56,081 nt of DNA, from positions 2,573-58,653 of the forward strand of contig CADEEA010000014.1 of NCBI GenBank assembly GCA_902826245.1, in the 5' to 3' direction. This DNA comes from an uncultured Alphaproteobacteria bacterium (lineage in GTDB: Bacteria; Pseudomonadota; Alphaproteobacteria; Caulobacterales; Aquidulcibacteraceae). Under the pieces are notes generated by a model, which saw only the letters and a list, made by a program, of their open reading frames with translations, was not told the origin of the DNA and ran no database searches. A program made the translations under genes and the position numbers. This document shows positions 28,540 through 40,616 of the stretch, one piece after another (the stretch's first letter is position 1; each line of letters opens with the position of its first letter).

Positions 28540-28668
28540 CCACCCATTCCCGGATTTGCGCGCAGCGCCAAGCCCGGGACCCAGGATCGTCGCCGCAACG
28601 CGTGTATATGCGGTCTATCGTGATCTTGGGTCCCGGAATACGCTGCGCGCATCAGGGGATGGGTGTGG
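28540..28668. repeat. Palindromic intergenic repeat (REP/MITE-like)
   Basis: A nested inverted repeat between yeaH and spoVR. Left-arm words CCACCCATTCCC, CGCGCAGCG and CCCGGGACCCAGGATC are mirrored by GATCTTGGGTCCCGG, CGCTGCGCGC and GGGGATGGGTGTGG. It has no coding sequence. Its core (CCGG-ACCCAGG) resembles the element at 40478-40574, so the two probably belong to one dispersed family. It may cause partial termination or mRNA processing inside the operon. Confidence 0.75.
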
Positions 28669-28678
28669 AGGGGCCAGT

Positions 28679-30205
28679 ATGAGCGTCCTCCTGTATAGGG
28701 GTCCCGACTGGGATTTCGATCTGATCAAACGCGTGCACGAGGCGTGCGGTGAGATCGGCATCAAGGAAATGGGGCTCGATCCCTATCCCAACCAGATCGA
28801 GGTGATCACCACCGAGCAGATGCTCGACGCCTACGCCTCCACTGGCATGCCGCTGTTTTATCGGCACTGGTCCTTCGGCAAACACTTCGCCCGCAACGAA
28901 GCCATGTACCGCAAGGGTTATCAGGGCCTCGCATACGAGATCGTGATCAATTCCAATCCTTGCTTGGTCTACATCATGGAGGAAAACTCCGCGACCATGC
29001 AGACCCTGGTGTTGGCGCACGCGGGTTACGGCCATAGCCATTTCTTCAAAAACAATTACGTCTTCAAGCAATGGACCGATGCTGACGGCATCCTGGATTA
29101 TCTCGAATTCGCCCGCGGCCTGATCGCCAAATACGAGGATCGCTACGGTCAGGAGCAGGTCGAGCGCGTGCTGGATGCGGCGCATGCTCTGCAGAGCCAC
29201 GGCGTGCATCGGTTCCCACGCAAGCGCATGCCGGATTTGCGTTCCGAGGAGCTACGCGAGGAAGAGCGCCGCCGCCACGGCGAGCAATTGTTCAACGATC
29301 TTTGGCGCACAGTGCCGGTGGGCCAGAAGCGCAAGGCCGGCGCTGACGAGGACGCAAAACGCAAAGCGCTGCTCGGGCTGCCGGAAGAGAATCTCTTGTA
29401 CTTTCTGGAGAAAACCGCGCCGCGCTTGAAGTCCTGGCAGCGCGAATTGCTGCGCATCGTGCGGTTGATCAATCAATATTTCTATCCCCAGCGGCAGACC
29501 AAGGTGATGAACGAAGGCTGCGCTACGTTCACCCATCACCGCATCATGAACCGCCTGCACGAGAAAGGGCAGATCGACGACGGCGCCTTCCTCGAATTCC
29601 TGCACTCCCACACCAGCGTAGTGTTGCAGCCCGCGTTCGACGATCGCCGCTTCTCCGGCATCAATCCTTATGCGCTGGGCTTTGCCATGTGCAACGATAT
29701 CGAGCGCATCTGCACGAAGCCTACCGACGAAGACCGAGAATGGATGCCCGATCTCGCAGGCCGCGGCGATCCCTATGGCGCGCTGTGCGACATCTGGGCG
29801 AATTACCGCGACGAGAGCTTCGTCTCGCAATTTCTGTCGCCGGCGCTGATCCGCGAGTTCGGTTTGTTCCGCGTCGTCGATGACGAAGACGAGGAGGAGA
29901 TGAACGTCGCCGCCATTCATGACGAGCGCGGCTATCGCAATGTCCGCCGTGCGCTCTCCAAACATTACGACATCGCCTATCGCGACCCTGACATACAGAT
30001 CGTCGATGTCGATCTCGCCGGCGACCGAAAATTGATCCTGAACCATCGCGTGCTCGATGGCGTGCTGTTGGAAGAGAACGACGCGCAAAAAGTGCTGCAA
30101 CACGTCGCCGATCTCTGGGGCTATGACGTGAAGTTGGTTGAAGCCGACGATGCGGGCGATGAGCTAGCCGAGCACACCGCTAGCCCGCGCGGGGTGTTGG
30201 CGTAA
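28679..30205 (+). CDS. spoVR: SpoVR family protein
   Basis: A 508-aa SpoVR/YcgB protein, full length. Conserved blocks include GLDPYPNQIEVITTEQMLDAY, HWSFGKHF, YEIVINSNP, the LAHAGYGHSHFFKNN histidine motif, and KVMNEGCATFTHH. The ATG at 28679 has GGAGG 7 bp upstream. In non-sporulating bacteria it is found with PrkA and YeaH, as here, and is linked to stress survival; its biochemical activity is unknown. The repeat at 28540-28668 separates it from yeaH. Confidence 0.95.
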   Translation: MSVLLYRGPDWDFDLIKRVHEACGEIGIKEMGLDPYPNQIEVITTEQMLDAYASTGMPLFYRHWSFGKHFARNEAMYRKGYQGLAYEIVINSNPCLVYIMEENSATMQTLVLAHAGYGHSHFFKNNYVFKQWTDADGILDYLEFARGLIAKYEDRYGQEQVERVLDAAHALQSHGVHRFPRKRMPDLRSEELREEERRRHGEQLFNDLWRTVPVGQKRKAGADEDAKRKALLGLPEENLLYFLEKTAPRLKSWQRELLRIVRLINQYFYPQRQTKVMNEGCATFTHHRIMNRLHEKGQIDDGAFLEFLHSHTSVVLQPAFDDRRFSGINPYALGFAMCNDIERICTKPTDEDREWMPDLAGRGDPYGALCDIWANYRDESFVSQFLSPALIREFGLFRVVDDEDEEEMNVAAIHDERGYRNVRRALSKHYDIAYRDPDIQIVDVDLAGDRKLILNHRVLDGVLLEENDAQKVLQHVADLWGYDVKLVEADDAGDELAEHTASPRGVLA

Positions 30206-30249
30206 GCCCCGCGGCTCAACGTCCTGCGCGCTCAGGGCCCTTTGGGACG

Positions 30250-30259
30250 CCCCCCCCCC
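30250..30259. repeat. Homopolymeric C10 tract
   Basis: A run of ten C residues in the non-coding space after spoVR, close to a run of eight T residues (30294-30301). In such a GC-rich genome it could be a slippage-prone site, but it lies in no gene. Confidence 0.6.
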
Positions 30260-30262
30260 AGG

Positions 30263-30301
30263 GACCGAGGAGCAAATTACCCCCTCGACGGTGTTTTTTT
30301 T
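30263..30301 (+). terminator. Intrinsic terminator after spoVR
   Basis: ACCGAGG and CCTCGACGGT can pair into a short stem with a small bulge, followed by GTGTTTTTTTT. The position, 58 bp after the spoVR stop and before the next gene, fits a rho-independent terminator of the prkA operon. Confidence 0.6.
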
Positions 30302-30413
30302 GAAAAAACCTGTCTCCAATGGTGGCGGGCGTTGCAGAGTTGCTGTCCAGGGGCTAGTTCCGCCGCAAAATGGGTCCGATCTGAACGGGCTTAGGGAGCG
30401 ATGCGCCAAGCCG

Positions 30414-32191
30414 ATGAAACCCACACGCCGCCGAGTCTTTGTTGCGCTCGGTTCAATTGCGCTCGTCCCGGCGGGCTTTGCATATGCCACACCTCGCAGC
30501 CGCGCCGACCGCGGGTTTGAAGCGCTGGCGCAGCGCTGGCTCGACCGCTCGATGCGGCTCTCGCCGATTTCGGCGACCACGACTGGCGATCATCGCTTCG
30601 ACACGCGCATCGATGATGTGAGCGCAACCGGGCGCGCCCGTGGCCTGGCCTTTGCGCACGAAATATTGGCGGCGCTCGATGCGATAGATACCGCGAGCCT
30701 AAGCCGCGCCAATCAGGTCGACGCGGCGATGCTCGCCAACGCGCTGCGTGCGCAAATCTGGCAGACCGAATCGCTGCAGAGCTGGGCCTGGAATCCGCTC
30801 GGTTATCAGTCGTTGGCGGGAGGTGCGCTCTACGGTTTGATGGCGCGCGAATTCGCGCCGCTGCCGCGACGGCTGGAAGCGGCGACCGCGCGTATGGAAT
30901 TATTACCGCACTTGCTGGCGCAAGCGCGCGCGGAATTGCAGCCCGCGCGCGTGCCGACACCGCATGCGGAAACTTATGCCGCGCAAAATCCTGGGCTGAA
31001 GAGCATCGTCGTTGACATGATCGCGCCGCACAAAGGCGTGCTGAGTGTCGGTAAACGCGCGCGCTTGGAAGCGGCGATCGCTACCTTCAACGCCGCGGTG
31101 GATGAGCACCAAGCGTGGATAGAGGGGACTTTGGTTCCAGCAGCGCAAGCGGACTTCCGCGTTGGCGCCGAAATATTCGATGCACAGCTTGGCTTTACCC
31201 TACAATCAAACCTCTCGCGCGCGGAGATACGCCACCGCGCCGACGCGGCGATGGCGAGCGCGCGCGCGGAAATGTATCAAGTCGCCAGACGCGCGCTCGC
31301 CGGACGCGCCGATGCGCCCGTGACACCGGATGCGCCCACGCCGGAGCAACAACAGGTCGCGATCCGCGCTGCCCTCGATCTCGCCGCCGCCGAGCGGCCC
31401 GCGCGCGATCGCTTGGTGCAGACCTCGACGGACGCGACCGAGGAGGCGCGCCGCTTTGTCGTCGAGCGCGATCTCATCACCTTACCCGACGGGCCGGTGC
31501 GTGTGATCCTGATGCCGGAATTTCAGCGCGGCGTGGCGGTGGCGTATTGCGATAGCCCCGGGCCGCTGGAGCGGCACCTGGACACCTTCTACGCGGTGTC
31601 CCCGGTCCCCGACGATTGGAGCGAAGAGCAGGCTGCTTCCTTTCTGCGAGAATACAATACGCGCGGCATTCTCGACATCGCCGTGCATGAGGCGATGCCT
31701 GGCCATTATGTCCAGCTCTGGCATTCCAACCGCTATCCGTCAGTTCCGCGGGCGGTGCTTGGCTCCGGTTCGTTCGTTGAAGGCTGGGCGGTCTACGCCG
31801 AGGAGATGATGGTTGAGCAGGGATTCCGCGCCGACGATCCGCTCTACCGCCTCTCGCAGCTCAAAGTGCAATTGCGCACCATCGCCAATTCGATCATCGA
31901 TTCCGCCATCCATGTAGACGGCATGAGCCGCGAGGAAATGATGCAGCTGCTCACCGAAACCGCGTTCCAGGAGGAGCGCGAAGCGGCGGGCAAATGGCGA
32001 CGTGCGCAACTTTCTTTCACACAGCTCTCGACCTATTTCGTCGGCTTCCAGGAGCATCTGGAGACGCGCGCTGCGGCAATGCGCGCCTGGGAAGGCGACT
32101 TTTCGCTCAAACGCTATCATGACGGGGTGCTGGCTTTCGGCTCGCCGCCGGGGCGCTTCGCGCGACAATTGCTGCTCGATGAGCCGATCCA

Positions 32192-32195
<4 letters not shown>
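30414..32195 (+). CDS. DUF885 family secreted zinc metallopeptidase
   Basis: A 593-aa DUF885 protein. The N terminus has TRRRVFVALGSIALVPAGFAYA, a Tat-like twin-arginine signal. The zinc site is HEAMPGHYVQ (HExxxGH, about residue 424), with GWAVYAEEMM downstream supplying the third ligand. It is most likely a periplasmic carboxypeptidase or peptidase. The ATG at 30414 is chosen because it starts the signal peptide. It overlaps the leucine dehydrogenase gene by 4 bp (ATGA), so it may feed amino acids into the downstream pathway. Confidence 0.88.
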
Positions 32196-34475
<2,280 letters not shown>

Positions 34476-34478
34476 CCC

Positions 34479-35492
34479 ATGACCTCGATGACCATGATCC
34501 AGGCGCTCAATTCCGCGCTCGACGTGATGATGAGCCGCGATCCCAAGGTGCTCACCTTTGGCGAAGATGTCGGCTATTTTGGCGGCGTGTTCCGCGTCAC
34601 CGAACACCTGCAGCAGAAGTATGGCGCCAAGCGTTGCTTCGATGCGCCCATCAATGAGTGCGGCATAGCCGCCACCGCCATCGGCATGGCGGTATATGGG
34701 TTGCGCCCGGTGATTGAGATCCAGTTCGCCGATTACATGTATCCAGCCTACGATCAAATCGTCTCGGAAGCCGCGCGCATCCGCTATCGCTCAGCCGGCG
34801 ATTACACGGTGCCGATGACGGTGCGGATGCCCTATGGCGGCGGCATTTTCGGCGGGCAGACCCACAGCCAAAGCCCCGAAGCGTTGTTCACGCATGTGGC
34901 CGGCTTGAAGACCGTGATTCCGGCGACGCCCTATGACGCCAAAGGTCTGCTGATCGCCGCCATCGAAGACGATGACCCGGTGATCTTCCTGGAGCCCAAG
35001 CGGGTCTATAACGGCCCCTTCGATGGCCGCCGCGACAAGCCGGTGCAGCCTTGGTCGAAGCACCCCGCCAGCGAAGTGCCGGAAGGGTATTATTCCATCC
35101 CGCTCGGCAAGGCGCAGGTCGTGCGCGAGGGCGGCGACCTCACCATGCTTGCCTACGGCACCATGGTGCATGTTGCGCTGGCGGCGGCTGAAGATTCTGG
35201 GATCGACGCAGAAGTGATCGATCTCCGCACCCTAGCGCCCGTCGATATCGAGGCGATCGTGAAATCGGTTTCCAAGACCGGCCGCTGTGTCATCGTGCAC
35301 GAGGCCACGCGCACTTCCGGTTATGGCGCAGAACTTGCGGCGCTGGTGCAGGAGCATTGCTTCTATCAGTTGGAGGCGCCGATCGCGCGCGTCACCGGCT
35401 ACGATACGCCCTATCCCCACGCTCTCGAATGGGAGTACTTTCCAACCCCGCCGCGCATCATCAAGGCGATGCGCCGTGTGATGGAGTCCTGA
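34479..35492 (+). CDS. Branched-chain 2-oxoacid dehydrogenase E1 beta subunit
   Basis: A 337-aa transketolase-like E1 beta subunit: LTFGEDVGYFGGVFRVTEHL, FDAPINECGIAATAIGMA, the substrate-channel PYGGGIFGGQTHSQSPEA, and VIHEATRTSGYGAELAALVQ near the C terminus. It forms the alpha2-beta2 E1 heterotetramer with the upstream product. Only 3 bp separate the two genes. Confidence 0.95.
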   Translation: MTSMTMIQALNSALDVMMSRDPKVLTFGEDVGYFGGVFRVTEHLQQKYGAKRCFDAPINECGIAATAIGMAVYGLRPVIEIQFADYMYPAYDQIVSEAARIRYRSAGDYTVPMTVRMPYGGGIFGGQTHSQSPEALFTHVAGLKTVIPATPYDAKGLLIAAIEDDDPVIFLEPKRVYNGPFDGRRDKPVQPWSKHPASEVPEGYYSIPLGKAQVVREGGDLTMLAYGTMVHVALAAAEDSGIDAEVIDLRTLAPVDIEAIVKSVSKTGRCVIVHEATRTSGYGAELAALVQEHCFYQLEAPIARVTGYDTPYPHALEWEYFPTPPRIIKAMRRVMES

Positions 35493-35494
35493 TT

Positions 35495-36820
35495 TTGGGC
35501 CAGTACGTATTCAAATTGCCAGACGTTGGCGAAGGCACGGCGGAAGCCGAGATCGTCGCCTGGCACGTGCGCGTCGGCGACATGGTCAAGGAAGATGCGC
35601 CTTTAGTCGATGTCATGACCGACAAGGCGACAGTGGAAATGACTGCGCCGGTCGCCGGCAAGATCGTCCAGATCAATGGCGAGCCGGGCGACATGGCCGC
35701 GGTCGGTTCGGCCATCGTTGTGTTCGAGACCGAGAGCGCCGAAGCGGCGCCGGCCCCGCCGGCCGCGCCGGCGCGAGAAACAAGCCCTGCCCCAGCTGTC
35801 GCACCAACGTCTGAACCAAAGCCGCGCATCAAAGTGCCAGCCGGGGCCATGCCGCCCGGAACCGCGCCGCAAACAAAGCCCGCCGCACCCGCGCCGTCGC
35901 AGGCGGTCGCCAGGGCTGAGCCGCGCGATGTTGCGATGCAGGCGACGGGGCAAGCGCAAGCTTCGCCCGCGGTGCGAGCGCGAGCGCAGAAGCTCGGCGT
36001 CGATCTCGCTCAGGTGCGCGGCAGCGGCCCCGAGGGCCGCGTCACCCACGAGGACCTCGACAAAGTGCTGGTCCCCACCGCCGGCGTCCGCCTAGGTGGT
36101 TCGGCGCTGGCCGAGCGCAACGGCATCGAACCTGTGAAAGTGATCGGTCTTCGTCGCAAGATCGCGGAGAAGATGCAGGAGGCCAAGCGCCGAATTCCCC
36201 ACTTCGCCTATGTCGAGGAGTGCGACCTAACCGAGTTGGAAGAGCTGCGCGCTCACCTCAACGCCAGCAAACGCAATGACCAGCCCAAGCTCACTGTGCT
36301 GCCGTTCCTGATGCGGGCGCTGGCGATGTGCTTGCCGGACTTCCCCCAGATCAATGCGCGGTTCGACGATGAGCAGGGCGTCGTTTATCGCCATGAAGGG
36401 GTCGATATTGGCGTCGCCACCCAAACCGACAACGGCCTGATCGTGCCGGTCGTGCGCCATGTTGAAGCGCGCGATATCTGGTCGTGCGCTAGCGAAGTGT
36501 CGCGCCTGGCCGCGGCGGTGCGCGCCAATACGGCCGGTAAGGATGAACTCTCCGGCTCCACCATCACCATCACCTCCCTTGGTGCGCTGGGCGGCATCGT
36601 CACCACCCCAGTAATCAATCACCCCGAGGTGGCGATCATCGGCGTCAACAAGTTGGTGGAGCGCCCGGCGGTGAAGAATGGCCAGATCGTCGTGCGGAAG
36701 ATGATGAATCTCAGTTCGTCCTTCGATCACCGCGTGGTCGACGGCTATGATGCGGCCGCTTTCATCCAGCGGGTAAAGGGCATGTTGGAGCACCCCGCGG
36801 CGCTGTTCATCGAGCGGTGA
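35495..36820 (+). CDS. Branched-chain 2-oxoacid dehydrogenase E2, dihydrolipoyl acyltransferase
   Basis: A 441-aa E2. There is one N-terminal lipoyl domain with MTDKATVEM, an Ala/Pro-rich linker, an E3/E1-binding domain ([27 protein letters not shown]), and a catalytic domain ending in [17 protein letters not shown] with the active-site His and Asp. No ATG or GTG precedes the lipoyl domain after the E1 beta stop; the TTG at 35495 with GGAG 8 bp upstream is the best start. The E3 (lipoamide dehydrogenase) gene is not in the window. Confidence 0.93.
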   Translation: MGQYVFKLPDVGEGTAEAEIVAWHVRVGDMVKEDAPLVDVMTDKATVEMTAPVAGKIVQINGEPGDMAAVGSAIVVFETESAEAAPAPPAAPARETSPAPAVAPTSEPKPRIKVPAGAMPPGTAPQTKPAAPAPSQAVARAEPRDVAMQATGQAQASPAVRARAQKLGVDLAQVRGSGPEGRVTHEDLDKVLVPTAGVRLGGSALAERNGIEPVKVIGLRRKIAEKMQEAKRRIPHFAYVEECDLTELEELRAHLNASKRNDQPKLTVLPFLMRALAMCLPDFPQINARFDDEQGVVYRHEGVDIGVATQTDNGLIVPVVRHVEARDIWSCASEVSRLAAAVRANTAGKDELSGSTITITSLGALGGIVTTPVINHPEVAIIGVNKLVERPAVKNGQIVVRKMMNLSSSFDHRVVDGYDAAAFIQRVKGMLEHPAALFIER

Positions 36821-36825
36821 AGCCC

Positions 36826-37740
36826 ATGCGCCTCGCGTTTATGGGTTCGCCGGCATTTGCGATGCCGACCCTCCAGGCGCTGATTGGGGCGGGGCACGAA
36901 ATCGCCTGCGTTTACACTCAGCCGCCGCGGCCCGCCGGGCGCGGCAAGCGCGAGCGACGCACTATTGTACATGAATTTGCAGCCGCGGCCGGCTTTGAAG
37001 TGCGCACGCCGCTCAGTCTGAAATCCCCGGAGGAGCAACAGGCGTTTGCGTCGCTGGCGCTCGATGCCGCTGTTGTGGTCGCCTATGGCCTCATTCTCCC
37101 GAAGGCGGTTCTCGCCGCGCCGCGATTTGGCGCTCTGAACTTGCACGCCTCGTTGCTGCCGCGCTGGCGCGGTGCGGCGCCGATCCAGCGCGCGATTATG
37201 GCCGGGGACCGGGTTACCGGCGTGCAGGTCATGCGCATGGAGGCGGGGCTCGACACCGGCGCGGTCCTCGCCAGCGCCGAAACGCCAATCGGATTCGACG
37301 ACACCTCAGGAGCATTGCACGAGCGCCTCGCTGCGCTCGGCGCTCCCCTGGTCGTCGCTGCCCTCGAAGCTCTAGAGCGCGGCGATGCACACGCAACGCC
37401 CCAGTCAGAAACAGGGGTCACCTACGCCCACAAGATCACGCCGGAAGAAACCCGCATCGATTGGACGATGCCGGCGCGTCAGATCGACTGCATGATCCGC
37501 GGGCTTTCTCCGGCGCCTGGCGCCTGGTGTGAGTTCAGTGGCGCGCGCGTAAAGGTGGCGATGTCGCGGCTAGGAGATGGAGCGGGCGCGCCAGGCGAGG
37601 TCCTCGATGACGCGCTGCTGGTGGCGTGCGGCGAGGGGGCGGTGCGGCTGCTTGAGGTGCAGCGCGAGGGGCGAGCGCCGATGCCGGCCCAGGAATTCCT
37701 GCGTGGGAACCCAATCGCAGCGGGATTTCGCCTTACTTGA
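36826..37740 (+). CDS. fmt: Methionyl-tRNA formyltransferase
   Basis: A 304-aa formyltransferase, normal length. It uses 10-formyl-THF to formylate initiator Met-tRNA. The formyl-THF site [20 protein letters not shown] and [14 protein letters not shown] are clear. The ATG at 36826 has GGTGA 5 bp upstream; a GTG at 36817 overlapping the E2 stop is an alternative. The usual partner gene def is not adjacent; instead fmt follows the BCKDH operon. Confidence 0.95.
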   Translation: MRLAFMGSPAFAMPTLQALIGAGHEIACVYTQPPRPAGRGKRERRTIVHEFAAAAGFEVRTPLSLKSPEEQQAFASLALDAAVVVAYGLILPKAVLAAPRFGALNLHASLLPRWRGAAPIQRAIMAGDRVTGVQVMRMEAGLDTGAVLASAETPIGFDDTSGALHERLAALGAPLVVAALEALERGDAHATPQSETGVTYAHKITPEETRIDWTMPARQIDCMIRGLSPAPGAWCEFSGARVKVAMSRLGDGAGAPGEVLDDALLVACGEGAVRLLEVQREGRAPMPAQEFLRGNPIAAGFRLT

Positions 37741-37827
37741 TTGCTAGATGGCGCCCGCGCTGCGGAATTGGGCTCGCCGATTGAAGCGTCCCCGTGTCCA
37801 GGATAAGATCACAAGCGGAGGAACAAG

Positions 37828-38388
37828 ATGAACCTGCGCTTCGCGCTCGCAGTTATGGCGCTGCTATTTGCGGCGTCTTGCCAGAGGATCGCCGGCGCGC
37901 CCTCTGGCGAGGAATCGCGTCTGAGTGGTCCCGCGGAGGAATCGTCAACGGCGCGTGTATTCCAGCCGGTGAACGACGCGGCAAAAAATCAAACTGGCGA
38001 ACTTACCATTTCAACCGCGTTGCGTTTGCCCGATCAGGCCGGCGCCGATTCCCAGGAAGTCGTAACCATTAGCGCGGCCAAGGGCGTTGTGGTCGAAGCG
38101 CAGCTCGTGAGCCAAGTCACGCCCTCAACCCAAGTGCAGGGTCAGACGTTGCGTGCTCTGCTGCAATTGCCGGTCGATGAGCCGCAAACCTTGGTCTACC
38201 GGATTGCCTCTGAAACGCAGCCTGCCGGGGTAGGCGGCCTGTGCGGTGTGGACCGCACAGCGTTCGTCATCGTGTGGGAGCCGACAACGCCAGGCGAAAG
38301 CGCGTTGAAAATTCTGGGTTTCAAAGGCGGGCAACCGGGCGCGGCCGATACGCGCGCCTGCGCCATGTTGGAATATGTGCGGCCTTAA
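37828..38388 (+). CDS. Putative lipoprotein of unknown function
   Basis: A 186-aa protein with an N-terminal signal and lipobox LFAASC, so probably lipid-anchored. The mature part has no motif I recognise; it has two later Cys (CGVD and CAML) that could pair. GGAGG lies 6 bp upstream of the ATG. Its 3' end overlaps truA by 14 bp. Confidence 0.7.
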   Translation: MNLRFALAVMALLFAASCQRIAGAPSGEESRLSGPAEESSTARVFQPVNDAAKNQTGELTISTALRLPDQAGADSQEVVTISAAKGVVVEAQLVSQVTPSTQVQGQTLRALLQLPVDEPQTLVYRIASETQPAGVGGLCGVDRTAFVIVWEPTTPGESALKILGFKGGQPGAADTRACAMLEYVRP

Positions 38389-39121
38389 TCGCTACAAACT
38401 CATACTTGAGTATGACGGCTCTCAGTTTCAGGGGTGGCAGCGCCTTGGCCAGGCGCCGAGCGTGCAAGGCGCACTCGAACAGGCCGTGTTTGCGCTGACC
38501 GGCGCGCGCGCTGATGTCATTGGCGCGGGGCGTACCGATTCGGGGGTGCACGCGCGCGGCCAGGTTGCTCATGTCGATATCGCCAAGCCGTTTGCGCCGC
38601 AGCGCCTGTGTGATGCCTTGAACGCGCATCTGCGTCCACATCGTGTTGCGGTACTGCGGGCAGAGGCGGCGGATTCGGGCTTTCACGCCCGCTTCGATGC
38701 GATCCGCCGCATCTACCATTATCGCATCATAAACCGCCGCTCGCCCCTGGTCATCGAGCGCGGTTTGGCCTGGCGGGTGGTGCGTCCGCTTGACGCCGAG
38801 GCGATGGCCGTAGCCGCGCAGCGCCTTGTCGGCGCGCACGACTTCACGACTTTTCGCGACAGCAAGTGCCAAGCCAAGTCTCCGATGAAGACGCTGGATG
38901 TGGCGCGCGTTGTCCGCGACGGCGTTGAAATCCAGTTTGCGTTTGAGGCGCGCAGCTTTCTGCACCGACAAGTGCGTTCCATGGTGGGCACCTTGGTGGA
39001 GGCGGGTTTAGGCAAGATGAGCGCCGACGATGTCGCCGCAGCACTCGCCGCCAAGGACCGCGCCTATTGCGGTCCCGTCGCTCCGGCCGACGGACTTTAT
39101 CTAATGCGCGTAGATTATTGA
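38375..39121 (+). CDS. truA: tRNA pseudouridine synthase A
   Basis: A 248-aa TruA, modifying positions 38-40 of the tRNA anticodon stem. The catalytic Asp is in [19 protein letters not shown]; other family blocks are [16 protein letters not shown] and [21 protein letters not shown]. Its ATG lies inside the preceding lipoprotein gene, suggesting coupled translation. It is convergent with dapE. Confidence 0.96.
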   Translation: MCGLNRYKLILEYDGSQFQGWQRLGQAPSVQGALEQAVFALTGARADVIGAGRTDSGVHARGQVAHVDIAKPFAPQRLCDALNAHLRPHRVAVLRAEAADSGFHARFDAIRRIYHYRIINRRSPLVIERGLAWRVVRPLDAEAMAVAAQRLVGAHDFTTFRDSKCQAKSPMKTLDVARVVRDGVEIQFAFEARSFLHRQVRSMVGTLVEAGLGKMSADDVAAALAAKDRAYCGPVAPADGLYLMRVDY

Positions 39122-39147
39122 GTCGCGGTTTCGCTGGTTTCGCTGGT

Positions 39148-39223
39148 CGCAGGGGACACACACTCACGCGAACTGCTGCGGAACATTAGGCGGCGCTTGC
39201 GCGGTGAGTGTGTGTCCCCTGCG
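39148..39223. terminator. Long hairpin between convergent truA and dapE
   Basis: GCAGGGGACACACACTCAC (39149-39167) is the exact reverse complement of GTGAGTGTGTGTCCCCTGC (39204-39222), a perfect 19-bp stem around a 36-nt loop. It lies between the two facing stop codons, so it can end transcription from both sides. The GCAGGGGACACA word also occurs at about 8948-8959, so this may be a member of a dispersed repeat family rather than only a terminator. Confidence 0.7.
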
Positions 39224-39231
39224 CACAGCGC

Positions 39232-40368
39232 TCAAGGCGCGAAATAGCGCCGCAACACCGCTTCGTAGCAACGCGCCAGCGTGCGCACGTCTTCGACGGC
39301 GCAATGTTCGTCAACCATGTGCGCAGTTTCGTTGCGCAGGCCAAGCTCGGCGACGGGGCAATAATCCTTGATGAAGCGTGCGTCGGACGTACCGCCGGTG
39401 GTCGCAAGCAGGGGTGTGCGGCCGAAACTCTCCCGTACGGCGGCGCTGATAAGATCGGTGAAGGCGCCGGGTTCTGTGTAGAAACACATGCTCTGAGAGG
39501 AAATTGAGAACGATGCGCGCGCGCTGTACTCGGCTGCTCTCGCTTCTGCAATTCCCTTGATCCAGGCGAACAAGGTTTCGCCAGTGTGATTGGTGTTGAA
39601 GCGAATGTTGAGCCGTGCGCTGGCTCGCTGCGGAATGATATTATGTGTATTGTTGCCGACATCGATGCTGGTCACTTCCAGGTTCGATGGATCGAAACCC
39701 GGTGCGCCATCGTCGAGACGGAGCGCTTTCAGCGCCGCCAGTGTTTCGATCAGCGGCGTCACTGGGTTGAGTGCGCGCTGGGGGTAGGCGACGTGGCCCT
39801 GCTTGCCGTCCATCGTGATGACGACATTCAGACTGCCCCGGCGACCGTTCTTGATCACATCCCCGACGTTCGCCTCGCTGGTTGGTTCGCCCACGAGGCA
39901 ATGGTCGAAACGCACGCCCTCGGCCGCCAGTGCGGCAAGGGTTGGTTTGGTGCCTTCGACCGCCGCGCCCTCTTCGTCGCAGGTCAGCAGAAACGAGATC
40001 GAGCCGTTGAATCGCCGGTTGCCGGCGATGAAGGTCTCGCTCGCAGCGATCATGGCGGCGATGGCGGTTTTCATGTCTGCGGCGCCGCGGCCGTATAGGA
40101 GGCCATCCCTGATCTCGGCGCCGAACGGATCGCACGACCAATTGTCGCCCGGCGGCACCACATCGACATGGCCGGCGAAGCAAAAATTCGGCGCCTCGAC
40201 GCCGAAGCGCGCATAGAGGTTATCGACCGCTCCAAACTTGTACCGCTTCACCGCGAACCCGATTTCGGCAAGCGCGGCTTCGCACACATTGAGCGCACCG
40301 GCTTCCGTGGGCGTGATCGACGGGCGGCGTATCAAATCCTGGGCAAGCGGAATTGGGTCAGCGGTCAT
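39232..40368 (-). CDS. dapE: Succinyl-diaminopimelate desuccinylase
   Basis: A 378-aa M20-family metallohydrolase of the lysine/DAP pathway. Metal ligands are visible in FAGHVDVVPPGD (His and Asp), GRGAADMK (bridging Asp), CDEEG (catalytic and ligand Glu) and the late NETAHMVDEH (His). The GVRFDHCLVGEPTSEANVGDVIKNGRRGSLN block is DapE-typical. The ATG at 40368 is chosen because upstream residues are not DapE-like. Confidence 0.95.
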   Translation of the reverse strand: MTADPIPLAQDLIRRPSITPTEAGALNVCEAALAEIGFAVKRYKFGAVDNLYARFGVEAPNFCFAGHVDVVPPGDNWSCDPFGAEIRDGLLYGRGAADMKTAIAAMIAASETFIAGNRRFNGSISFLLTCDEEGAAVEGTKPTLAALAAEGVRFDHCLVGEPTSEANVGDVIKNGRRGSLNVVITMDGKQGHVAYPQRALNPVTPLIETLAALKALRLDDGAPGFDPSNLEVTSIDVGNNTHNIIPQRASARLNIRFNTNHTGETLFAWIKGIAEARAAEYSARASFSISSQSMCFYTEPGAFTDLISAAVRESFGRTPLLATTGGTSDARFIKDYCPVAELGLRNETAHMVDEHCAVEDVRTLARCYEAVLRRYFAP

Positions 40369-40477
40369 GAGCTGAGGCTGTAGCTGGATGCGGGGCGAGG
40401 CAAAAGGGGGTTGGTGGCAGTGTGCGTTGTAACCTCGCGAACGCTCCACGGAGTGCCGCTTTCAATAAAACTCTCCA

Positions 40478-40574
40478 TCATTCCGGACGCGCGGAGCGCG
40501 ATCCGGAACCCAGGGGATCGTAGAGCTGTGCGTTGCCCCTGGGCTCCAGGTATCGCTTCGCGATCCCGGAATGA
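40478..40574. repeat. Palindromic intergenic repeat (REP/MITE-like)
   Basis: Nested inverted repeat: TCATTCCGGA ... ATCCGGAACCCAGGGG is mirrored by CCCCTGGGCTCCAGG ... ATCCCGGAATGA. It is about 97 bp long, has no coding content, and lies in the 248-bp gap between dapE and nadC. It shares the CCGG-ACCCAGG core with the repeat at 28540-28668. Confidence 0.75.
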
Positions 40575-40616
40575 CGGGTATGTACCTGGTTTGAAACGTC
40601 GGTCCTTGGGGCAGGC

